Shown here: positions 10,662 through 64,000 of the stretch, piece by piece
Position numbering within the stretch: position 1 is the stretch's first letter
Layout: the number at the start of each line of letters is the position of its first letter
Assembly (NCBI RefSeq): GCF_018812025.1
Contig: NC_063049.1
Coordinates: 41,464,003 to 41,528,002, forward strand
Reading direction: 5' to 3'
DNA: 64,000 bases
Origin: Megalobrama amblycephala
Lineage: Eukaryota > Chordata > Actinopteri > Cypriniformes > Xenocyprididae
Made by a program: the position numbers and the translations under genes
The notes under the pieces: generated by a model
Database searches by the model: none
What the model was told of the DNA's origin: nothing
Seen by the model: the letters and a program-made list of their open reading frames with translations, nothing else

Positions 10662-13600
10662 TTATAAAACAAAATCAGAATTGCGAGTTATAAACTCATA
10701 ATTATGCATTATAAACTCAAAATTGTATAAACTCGCAATTCTGACTTTTTTCCTCAGAATTCTGACTTTATATCTCACAATTCTGACTTTATAATTCACA
10801 ATTCTGACTTTATATTTTGCAATTCTGACTTTATAATTCATAATTCTGACTTTATAACTCACAATTCTGACTTTATATCTCGCAATTCTGACTTTATAAC
10901 TCAATTCTGACTTTATAATTCACAATTCTGACTTTATAATTCACAATTCTGACTTTATAATTCACAACTCTGACTTTATAATTCACAATTCTGACTTTAT
11001 AACTCAATTCTGACTTTATAATTCACAATTCTGACTTTATATCTCGCAATTCTGACTTTATAATTCACAATTCTGACTTTATAATTCAATTCTGACTTTA
11101 TATCTCGCAATTCTGACTTTATAATTCACAATTCTGACTTTATAACTCAATTCTGACTTTATAATTCACAATTCTGACTTTATATCTCGCAATTCTGACT
11201 TTATATCTCGCAATTCTGACTTTATAATTCACAATTCTGACTTTTTATCTCGCAATTCTGACTTTATATAATGCAATTCTGACTTTATAATTCAATTCTG
11301 ACTTTATAACTCACAATTCTGACCTTATATCACACAATTCTGACTTTATAACTCACAATTCTGACTTTATCTCGCAATTCTGACTTTATATCACGCAATT
11401 CTGACTTTATAACTCAATTCTGACTTTATATCTCACAATTCTGACTTTATAATTCACAATTCTGACTTTATATCTCTCAATTCTGACTTTATAATTCACA
11501 ATTCTGACTTTTTATCTCGCAATTCTGACTTTATATCACGCAATTCTGACTTTATAACTCAATTCTGACTTTATATCTCACAATTCTGACTTTATAATTT
11601 ACAATTCTGACTTTATAATTCACAATTCTGACTTTATATCTCTCAATTCTGACTTTATAATTCACAATTCTGACTTTATAACTCAATTCTGACTTTATAA
11701 TTCACAACTCTGACTTTATAATTCACAATTCTGACTTTATAACTCAATTCTGACTTTATAATTCACAATTCTGACTTTATAACTCAATTCTGACTTTATA
11801 ATTCACAATTCTGACTTTATATCTCTCAATTCTGACTTTATAATTCACAATTCTGACTTTATAACTCAATTCTGACTTTATAATTCACAATTCTGACTTT
11901 ATAATTCACAATTCTGACTTTATAATTCACAACTCTGACTTTATAATTCGCAATTCTGACTTTATAACTCAATTCTGACTTTATAATTCACAATTCTGAC
12001 TTTATAATTCACAACTCTGACTTTATAATTCACAATTCTGACTTTATAACTCAATTCTGACTTTATAATTCACAATTCTGACTTTATAACTCAATTCTGA
12101 CTTTATAATTCACAATTCTGACTTTATATCTCTCAATTCTGACTTTATAATTCACAATTCTGACTTTATAACTCAATTCTGACTTTATAATTCACAATTC
12201 TGACTTTATAATTCACAATTCTGACTTTATAATTCACAACTCTGACTTTATAATTCGCAATTCTGACTTTATAACTCAATTCTGACTTTATAATTCACAA
12301 TTCTGACTTTATAACTCAATTCTGACTTTATAATTCACAATTCTGACTTTATATCTTGCAATTCTCACTTTATAATTCTCAATTCTGACTTTATAATTCA
12401 CAATTCTGACTTTATATCTCGCAATTCTGACTTTATATCTCGCAATTCTGACTTTATAATTCACAATTCTGACTTTTTATCTCGCAATTCTGACTTTATA
12501 TAATGCAATTCTGACTTTATAATTCAATTCTGACTTTATAACTCACAATTCTGACTTTATAATTCACAATTCTGACTTTTTATCTCGCAATTCTGACTTT
12601 ATATCACACAATTCTGACTTTATAACTCACAATTCTGACTTTTTATCTCGCAATTCTGACTTTATATCACGCAATTCTGACTTTATAACTCAATTCTGAC
12701 TTTATATCTCACAATTCTGACTTTATAATTCACAATTCTGACTTTATAATTCACAATTCTGACTTTATATCTCTCAATTCTGACTTTATAATTCACAATT
12801 CTGACTTTATATCTCGCAATTCTGACTTTATAACTCAATTCTGACTTTATAATTCACAATTCTGACTTTATAATTCACAATTCTGACTTTATAACTCAAT
12901 TCTGACTTTATAATTCACAATTCTGACTTTATATCTCGCAATTCTGACTTTTTATCTTGCAATTCTGACTTTATAATTCTCAATTCTGACTTTATAATTC
13001 ACATTTCTGACTTTATATCTCGCAATTCTGACTTTATATCTCGCAATTCTGACTTTATAATTCACAATTCTGACTTTTTATCTCGCAATTCTGACTTTAT
13101 AACTCAATTCTGACTTTATAACTCACAATTCTGACTTTATATCTCGCAATTCTGACTTTATAATTCAATTCTGACTTTAAAACTCACAATTCTGACTTTA
13201 TATCCCGCAATTCTGACTTTATAACTCAATTCTGACTTTATAATTCACAATTCTGACTTTATAATTCACAATTCTGACTTTATAACTCACAATTCTGACT
13301 TTATAATTCAATTCTGACTTTATAACTCACAATTCTGACTTTTTATCTCATAATTCTGACTTTATATCACGCAACTCTGACTTTATAATTCACAATTCTG
13401 ACTTTATAATTCTCAATTCTGACTTTATAATTCACAATTCTGACTTGATATTTCGCAATTCTGACTTTATAATTTGCAATTTTGACTTTATAATTCACAA
13501 TTCTGACTTTATAATTCACAATTCTGACTTTATATCTCACAATTCTGACTTTATAACTCACAATTCTGACTTTATATCACACAATTTTGACTTTATACTT

Positions 13601-13790
13601 CACAATTCTGACTATATCTCGCAATTCTGACTTTAGAACTCAATTCTCACTTTATATTACACAATTCTGACTTTATTTCTCATAATTCTGACTTTATAAC
13701 TCGCATCTGTGAGTTTGTTTCACAATTCTAAGAAAAAAAGTAAGAATACCTTTTTTTTATTTTTTATTCAGTGGTGGAAACAAAAGCTTC
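10662..13790 (+). repeat. 21-bp minisatellite array with one transposon end (copy 1)
   Basis: More than 140 units of AATTCTGACTTTATAATTCAC with 19-bp variants (AATTCTGACTTTATAACTC) and TATATCTCGC variants. Bases 11704-11957 recur almost exactly at 12011-12263, a 307-bp higher-order repeat. The right edge (13715-13790) is the terminal sequence of the hAT-like family: CCTTTTTTTTATTTTTTATT, GGTGGAAACA, then AAAAGCTTCCAT. No left terminus was found; the array abuts the SINE remnant. Confidence 0.93.
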
Positions 13791-13919
13791 CATAAGTTTG
13801 AATTTACACAATGGAGAAAGAAATTAATCAATCTGTTTAATAAAAAAAACAAAAAAAAAAAACAAACAAAAAAAAACAAACAGAAAAGCTGCATATGTTA
13901 TATGGAGGTTTTTTGGTAT

Positions 13920-14230
13920 TTAAAAGGGTTATTTCACCCCAAAATGAAACTTATGTCATCATTTACTCACTCTTGTGTTGTTTTAAAACTATGAGTTTCT
14001 TTGTTTTGTTGAACACAAAATAATAGCCTATATTTTGAAGAACAGTTGCTGGTCCCCATTGACTTCCATATTATATAAAAAACACACTATGGAAGTCAGT
14101 GGGATCCAGCAACAGTTTAGTTACCAACATTCTTCATAATATCTTCATTTGTGTTGAACAGAACAAAGAAACTCATGGGTGAGTAAATGATGACAGAATT
14201 TTTATTTTTTGGGGTGAAATATCCCTTTAA
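13920..14230. mobile_element. TTAA-flanked MITE, AGGGATAGTTCACCC family
   Basis: TTAA at 13920-13923 and 14227-14230. About 300 bases form a near-complete hairpin around position 14075, with GACTTCCATA on one side and TATGGAAGTC on the other, and GTTGAACACAAA mirrored by TTTGTGTTGAAC. Confidence 0.9.
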
Positions 14231-14999
14231 GACTATCTCAAGACAAAAGATTAGTTCAGTATTCAAAACATGTTTAAACTGTCACACAGGATGTCATGGA
14301 AATGTTCACGACTCTCAGAAAAAGAAAAGAAAAACCTCCCGTGATGCTTGTCTGCAGTTGGGTTAAATTTAATTGGTCAAATAACCTTGTTAGTGTGTGT
14401 GGGAAGTGCGTGGCGTGCTTTGGTTAACCGGAGAAGAAAACACGAGACTTGACTCGCAAACAAAATGACTTGAGTTGAGATTCATGAGCAATATAATTGA
14501 GACTTCATATGCTGTCCACAAATTTGACACGTATACATAATAGGAGGAAATAAAAGCACGTGGCCGCTTTTTTGAGTCTTGACTTGGATTAGGGACAGTC
14601 TGCTGTTGTAAGAAAGATTTTTCTGTGGATATTCTTCAGTAACTCTCCTTAGACTTGTGAGCATACCTCTTTTAAACGACATGAAGGTGAGTAAATAATG
14701 ACAGAAATGTAATTTTGGTGAAGGCGTGTGGTATGTACTACAGCACTTCTATCACTAGATGTCGCTATTTTGCCAGTTGTGGTTCGCCACGTCAAGGCAG
14801 TGTAAAATCCTCCATGTACAAGTGCACTTAAATTAACATCCTTGACATATAGGCTATTATTGGCATGACAAACAATATTTTACTAATATGATATTCATGA
14901 ATGAATTATGTTGGGTTTGAGAAACAAGCTAATCTCTCGCCTGGCATTACTGTACGTGGGATTTGAGCACATTCACTGCTTTGTTAAGACTTTTCCCGT
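14231..14999. other. Intergenic stretch
   Basis: Only a 40-base fragment of the TTAA MITE family (14681-14722, GGTGAGTAAATAATGACAGA) was recognised. No gene was seen. Confidence 0.5.
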
Positions 15000-15372
15000 C
15001 GGGGGCGACATGTAAATTCGCATTCCCGGAGTGTGAACAGTCGATGAATCCAGTGTGAAGATGGGAGGGCTGGCAGTGACTGTAACTCATCGTGTCATGA
15101 CTTGAATATGCGGAGCTGCCGTCTCCCTCTCGGTTAAATAGGAACAGAGGAGCGTCTGTTGACAGGGGCAGGACTCTGGAAAATATGGTGGGAGTTGCAG
15201 AATTTTAAGGGGGTAACGGGATAGAAGTGATGCAGGGACCAATAAGGAGTGCTTTAAGTCAGCTGAAACGCTCCTAAACCTGCTGAAGTTGTTGTTGATG
15301 ATGGTGTTTTGACGTATTGGTAGCGAGACTGATGACAGTTGACAGCCGCGGGAAACTTCAAGGGCGATCTAG
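15000..15372 (+). promoter_or_regulatory. cobll1: Possible cobll1 promoter and 5' UTR exon
   Basis: A CpG-containing, less AT-rich stretch with a CCAAT box at 15239-15243 ends in GCGATCTAG followed by GTAGGT, a good donor at 15373. It is the nearest plausible upstream non-coding exon for the acceptor at 17275. No TATA box is evident. This is inference from composition and splice signals only; a 5' transcript end would decide it. Confidence 0.3.
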
Positions 15373-15532
15373 GTAGGTTCAATGAATCATGCTCATTCAA
15401 ACTATTATGACTGTTTTATTCGTGAAACACTAAATTACTTATGGATATAATGTCAAAATTGCTTCATGGTGATGACTGACAAGTTTATTTATTTTTTTGT
15501 TTTGCTTAAAAAAACTATGTTTTAAAAAAAGT

Positions 15533-15965
15533 ATGTTGAGTCGGGATTCGAACTCGGGTCGTTTTGAACACAAATCACACCGGCTAATATGTCTAAAACG
15601 AATTCGTTTTTCAACCATATTTCGATGTTGTCTGTAATTTTGATCAAATACTTTTTAGGAAATAGCTTTTATCGTTTTTACAGTTATAGTAAAACAACTA
15701 TTGTAAGGCTTTGATGAGTGGTTTGAATCATGATGTGTTTAACCTTTTCTTGACAGTTGACAGCCAGCAAAAGCGCAGTGCGTATTTAAACCAATTTTCC
15801 TCCCTTGCCTGTTGAATACAAAAATGAATTATCACAATGTTGTTATTTTCCATATGACAAAACTGCATGGGGATCACTGGCTGATTTGTTCATTTCCAAG
15901 TTTGTGTGAAATAATAATTGTATGTTGAGGCGGGATTCGAACCCAGGTCACGTTTGAACCACATC
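15533..15965 (-). repeat. Two tRNA-like B-box segments in a degenerate tandem duplication
   Basis: On the - strand, GTTCGAATCCCGACTCAACA (near 15533-15555) and GGTTCGAATCCCGCCTCAAC (near 15923-15945) look like tRNA T-arm/B-box sequence. The + strand motif GACAGTTGACAGCC also occurs twice (15335 and 15755), so the whole unit of about 400 bases appears duplicated. No complete cloverleaf could be drawn, so these are SINE or tRNA-pseudogene remnants, not tRNA genes. Confidence 0.4.
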
Positions 15966-15980
15966 ACTAGACTTATATAT

Positions 15981-16979
15981 TAGGGCTGGGTATGGTATTG
16001 AGACAATTTTCACGATTCGATTCGATTACTATTCACATGCTTTCGATTCGATTATTTTGGATGTAGTATTTCAGTTACAGTACATGTCAAATTTTCTAGA
16101 GGAAAAAAATCTCAACTAATGCTGTAAACTACACATGGGAGTCAGTTGGTACTACTATAATAATATTGAAGGTTAAATTAGCTTATTTATATACATACAC
16201 TTAAATTACACTCAATTATGTTTTTTATTATAAATAAAGTTTAGAATTACATAATCATATTTTTACTCCAATTCGTTCTTTGAAATATAAACATCTAAAT
16301 CGCGGCTGTCATAACTGATTTATTCGAACAAGCATTAAATATTGAAGAACATTAAAAATTATAATGAATATGTAACGGTGCATAGCTATATTTATCAGAA
16401 TGTTGCTCTCTAGAGTTCATTTTTCTAGCTGACTAATGAGTTTATGGTCACTGAATATGTTTTTCTGAGGTAAATGTGACGTTACGTGACATTGTTTACA
16501 AGCTGTTTTATTGACGTCTTTCCGAGGTTGAAACACTGATTGAGCGATTACAAGAGACATGATACGGATTTCGGTAAGTTGCATCTTTTATCATACCTTC
16601 AGATGTTCATGCATGTGTATTACGCGCTGTAATTGGTATTAAAGCGGAGGAGAGGATGTTCACATGCGCTCGTGCTGCCACTTCTCTTTAACTGAGGCGC
16701 TAAAGCGATCCGTCACGGCACATTAAACAGCGCCAAAATGGTATTTATTTTTTGAATCTCATAAATAGATGGACATCATTTGAAATCTGAGACTTTGCTT
16801 CATATCAAAAGTAACAAAGCACAAAGATTATTGCGATTTATTGGATGGGAGGCGCTGTTCATTCATCAACTGAAAACAGACTAGACTAATCGATTCTTGG
16901 GATTTAAGAATCGATATCGGTTCGTAAAAATGAGAATCGATTAAAATTGAGAAATCTATATTTTTTTTACCCAGCCCTA
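15981..16979. mobile_element. hAT-like element, TAGGGCTGGGTA family (intact copy)
   Basis: TAGGGCTGGGTA starts at 15981 and TACCCAGCCCTA ends at 16979. The 8-bp target duplication TTATATAT is perfect (15973-15980 and 16980-16987), typical of hAT transposition. Internal CACGATTCGATTCGATTA and ATCGATTCTTGG subterminal motifs are shared with the reversed copy at 24615-26533. Non-autonomous. Confidence 0.88.
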
Positions 16980-16987
16980 TTATATAT

Positions 16988-17275
16988 ATTTATATAAACT
17001 AAGCTGGTTTGCTGGTCTTGACTGGTTTAAGCTGGTCTTTCAGCTGAAAAGTGGCCAAAGCCCTTCTAAAATCAGTCCTGACCAAGCTGGGAGCTTGTCT
17101 GGTGTACGTTCAAGATGTTTGTTTTTTCAACAAGGGAACCATGCCCATTATTGACACTGTGGCATGAAGAACCACCTTCTGCAAAACTGACTCGTCGAGT
17201 TTAACCTCTCAATCTGTCAGCACTCCCTTTAGGCAGTGCCACGAGTGAGTACAGTGTTTGCTTTCTGTTCTACAG
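16988..17275 (+). other. Sequence before cobll1 coding exon 1
   Basis: Contains repeated AAGCTGGTTTGCTGGTC-type units at 16996-17045, a short dispersed repeat. The last bases, TTTGCTTTCTGTTCTACAG (17257-17275), form a good polypyrimidine tract and acceptor for the following exon. Confidence 0.5.
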
Positions 17276-60782
<43,507 letters not shown>

Positions 60783-60954
60783 GTGAGGGGTTTAGTTGGT
60801 TGTGTTTTAGGTAGCGCTGGATTTGAAAACTGGAGGATGGTTTGCAGGTAACTTGGTAAAGATGTTACGTTTTAAGCAGGGAAGATGAAGGAAGTGAAAA
60901 AACAAGGAACAGTTTTAATCAAATAAACAAGATGATCAAAAAGACAAATGCAAC

Positions 60955-61872
60955 TTAAAGGGTTAGTTCACCCAAAAATGAAAATGATGTCATTAATGAC
61001 TCACCCTCATGTCGTTCCAAACCCGTAAGACCTCCGTTCATCTTCCGAACACAGTTCAAGATATTTTAGATTTAGTCCGAGAGCTTTCTGTCCCTCCATT
61101 GAAAATGTATGTACGGTAGACTGTCCATGTCCAGAAAGGTAATAAAAACATCATCAAAGTAGTCCATGTGACATCAGTGGGTTAGTTAGAAGTTTTTGAA
61201 GCATCGAAAATACATTTTGGTCTAAAAATAACAAAAACTACGACTTTATTCAGCATTGTCTTCTCTTCCGGGTCTGTTGTCAATCCGCGTTCATGACTCC
61301 GCAGTGACGCTGCTGATGTAAGACGCTGCTGACGTGTTATCCGGTGCGCCAGAGCTTCGTTTACAGTCTGAGGAGACGCACGCTGTATTCAAGCTATTCT
61401 ACATTGTTTGTATTTTGGTATTGCTATATTTTTTAAAATGGTGCGTAAGTGTGCATGTCCCGGATGTCCTAATCGCCAAAAACAATGACGTAAGAGTGCA
61501 TTACCAACGCCGACAGATGAGAGGATTCAATGGAATCAGTTCAATGGAAAGGATTCCGGAAGAAAATACAATGCTGAATAAAGTCGTAGTTTTTGTTATT
61601 TTTGGACCAAAATGTATTTTCGATGCTTCAAAAACTTCTAACTAACCCACTGATGTCACATGGACTACTTTGATGATATTTTTATTACCTTTCTGGACAT
61701 GGACAGTCTACCGTACATACATTTTCAATGGAGGGACAGAAAGCTCTCGGACTAAATCTAAAATATCTTAAACTGTGTTCCGAAGATGAACGGAGGTCTT
61801 ACGGGTTTGGAATGACATGAGGGTGAGTCATTAATGACATCATTTTCATTTTTGGGTGAACTAACCCTTTAA
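60955..61872. mobile_element. TTAA-flanked palindromic element with a THAP-like remnant (copy f)
   Basis: TTAA at 60955-60958 and 61869-61872, AGGGTTAGTTCACCC ends, arms of about 290 bases. The + strand at 61438 starts MVRKCACPGCPNRQKQ, then TGA. It is nearly identical to copy e outside the core but lacks the extra inverted block and most of the 14-bp repeats. Confidence 0.9.
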
Positions 61873-61876
61873 GCTG

Positions 61877-62621
61877 TGTTTCTACTGCAGGAACTTTGGG
61901 GTGGCACTCTGTGTGTTTCGACCACAGGAACAAAGGTCTAAATGAAGTTCCGGGTAAAAAATTCCCCCACAGAAAGTCCCTGCTCACGAGGTAGTACTTT
62001 TCCAAAGTTCAGGAACTTTCAGGAGTGGGACTTGGGTGCTGAACATGCTTATTGGTTGAGTTCACACAGCATTTTGATTGGTTGACTCCATGCAACATTT
62101 TATTTCAAACACCATTTTTAAAAGTCTGTCGCGATGTGTGCACTAAAGCCGGGCACACGTTTAACGATTAAATAAAACATTCTAAGACTGAGCTCAACAT
62201 ACAGCGATTGTTTCCTGCGACTGAAGCAGATTTAAATACTCACACATGGAATTTGAACACCGACTGTAATCGCAGACTGAACACAACTGGCTCTGACTGG
62301 ACACGTTTGAGCGCGATCAGTCATAAGTATCAATTTACATTCATAAAGGCCTTGTGTGTGCGCGGCTTAAGAGTTGTCTGTTATTCAAATCAACAATGGA
62401 GTTTAAAAAATACGGGCGATGGACCGACGACAAGGTTCAGGCTTTATTAAGCATATATGCGGAGGACGAAATATAGCGGGAACTGGAAAGTCGCGCGCAG
62501 TCCTACATCACCGGACTGATCTTCACGGTACTTTAGACCGCAATGGAATTGCAGATAGCAACAGGTCTGGGGTAAAAAAAGTTCCTGGGACAAAATGTTC
62601 TAGGAAATATCGGTGGAAACA
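61877..62621 (+). mobile_element. Harbinger-like non-autonomous element with a Myb/SANT-like remnant
   Basis: The left end TGTTTCTACTGCAGGAAC is mirrored by GTTCCTGG and CGGTGGAAACA at the right. The + strand at 62396 reads MEFKKYGRWTDDKVQALLSI then YAEDEI, a stop, and RELES. The W-x(5)-L-L-x(3)-A-E pattern and the following RELE resemble the Myb-like accessory protein of PIF/Harbinger transposons. It lies five bases from the end of the TTAA element. Confidence 0.65.
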
Positions 62622-64000
62622 TAATGTCAAAACAAAGACAATATTGCCAGGTACACACTGCACAATTTTAGCCTGGATTTCCACGTGCTGAAATCATGAC
62701 AAATGCCAGAAATTGGAGGCAAATCGGCGCTCTTTCAAGTGAGTGACAATTGTGTAGTGTGTATGATCAAAGACGCGATTTGACAGAAGTGCCGATGCAC
62801 AGATGCCAGTGAAATATTTAGCATGCTAAATATCTGTGCGGTGTGAAATGTGTTTTGATTGGGAATTACCTACAGCCAATGAGTGCAAGATTTAGGGCTG
62901 TTTCAATCACGTTTACCACTTCCCTCGAAACTTTCGTCCTCCATAAAAAAATTTGGATTGTCTTTTTCGCATCTGTAACAAGCATTTTGAGAGATGTTTT
63001 GACAATTCAGAGCCACCGTACAAGCAAACGTCAAAATCCAGAATGGTGTCTGACAAATTGATCCACTTCGTCCCGCAGCACAGAGCACTGTATGACAAAC
63101 AAAGTATCACTAGGAAAGCATCAAACTGAGCCAATGACATTGGCTTGATAAGGAGGTGGAGCTTTCCTTCCTCTCTATGCAATCTCAGGATTGGATGGAC
63201 CCAATATTTCCTCTTTCTTTTTCTCTTTTTAAGAAGAGAGAGAACAACAAAAGCATCCTCACTGCTTGAAGACTCAACATGTTTTATGCATTTTTTGTGC
63301 CCTATTTTCAAATAGTATTTTAAAGCATAAATACCTACTTTTATGTTTAAAACTTGAACAAAATGAAAATATTTGCCAGTTGGGAAAAAAAAAAAAAGTA
63401 ACTTTATTCAACATATATTTTTAAAAAACACACTTCAACTTTAAATAATGTCACAGTATTGTGCTCTGCAGAGAAAAACTGACTTTGGTTGATGTTGGAG
63501 TTTACCTCCATCCAGTAATAATTGCCAAATATTTTAGAAAAATAACATTGAAAACAAATGAGAAGATACAGATGTGCATGAGGAATTTGTTGGCAAACCT
63601 TTAGACACGAGACTGGACATTTGTGGCTTTTACAAGACTCTTTATTAGGACACAATGCCAAAAGTGTATATCTGACCACTACTCAGATATATTCTCTCAT
63701 GATCTTATAAATCTAGTCATTTTCTAATTCAAATACCACTGTTCATAGAGTTTGTGATGATGTAATCATGTTGCCTTCAAACTATTTTGACCATGCCGCA
63801 TGTTTGGCAGGATGGAATAAACATTGCAAAAATTACAGTTTGAGCATGAGCTCATGAAAACATGGTTTACTCGCAGCTGTGTCCATTTCTGTCCTAACAA
63901 CCTGAACCGTTGCGGATTATTATAGTAAATTCTCAAAGCTGAGAGAAGATTTTACGGAACTTTAATTTTAATGAATATGGTGCACTTCTGCATGGAAGGT
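62622..64000 (+). other. cobll1 intron 2, incomplete at the window edge
   Basis: About 62645-62835 may be another element (GTACACACTGCACAATTTTA and TTGTGTAGTGTGTATGAT). Otherwise mixed AT-rich sequence; the next cobll1 exon was not found. Confidence 0.45.

Noticed and set aside
10662..13790. CRISPR-like regularly spaced repeats
   Set aside because: Units are contiguous 19-21 bp tandem repeats with no unique spacers, in a vertebrate nuclear sequence.
15533..15965. Functional tRNA genes
   Set aside because: Only T-arm-like sequence is present; no acceptor stem, anticodon arm or proper A box could be paired.

Overview
The window reads as vertebrate nuclear DNA from a cyprinid-type teleost. It holds two multi-exon genes with GT/AG introns, a DANA-like tRNA-derived SINE, and many families of non-autonomous DNA transposons of the kind that fill cyprinid genomes. 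There is no bacterial-style gene organisation, CRISPR array or rRNA. The species cannot be named from the sequence alone.

Two genes lie head-to-tail on the + strand. (1) slc38a11 (1135-10367) is complete: twelve coding exons were assembled by hand with consistent phases, giving 465 residues of a SNAT-type sodium-coupled neutral amino acid transporter. (2) cobll1 (Cordon-bleu WH2 repeat-like 1) begins with a tiny first coding exon (17276-17350), has a 43.2-kb intron 1, and has a second coding exon at 60591-60782. It continues past the right edge. SLC38A11 followed by COBLL1 on one strand is also the human order (2q24.3), which supports both calls.

Region by region. 1-1134: upstream sequence with a TATC microsatellite. 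1135-10463: slc38a11, whose introns carry nested MITEs and AT arrays. 10531-14230: a SINE remnant, a 3-kb 21-bp minisatellite and a TTAA MITE. 14231-17275: intergenic sequence, a possible cobll1 promoter or 5' UTR exon, and a hAT element. 17351-60590: cobll1 intron 1, packed with transposons, several nested inside one another. 60783-64000: start of intron 2, with a TTAA element and a Harbinger-like remnant.

The most distinctive signal is one repeat family seen at four places (10.66-13.79, 31.75-32.35, 42.31-43.22 and 49.52-54.24 kb). It is a hAT-like element with short terminal inverted repeats and 8-bp target duplications. Its interior is a 21-bp minisatellite that ranges from about 0.6 kb to 4.7 kb and has higher-order repeats of about 307-309 bp. 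Other points of interest are an unidentified antisense coding-like frame at 32837-33504, a THAP zinc-finger remnant inside a TTAA-flanked palindromic element, and a Tc1 fragment flanked by 26-bp direct repeats. No new enzymatic or defence system was found; the novelty here is in repeat biology.
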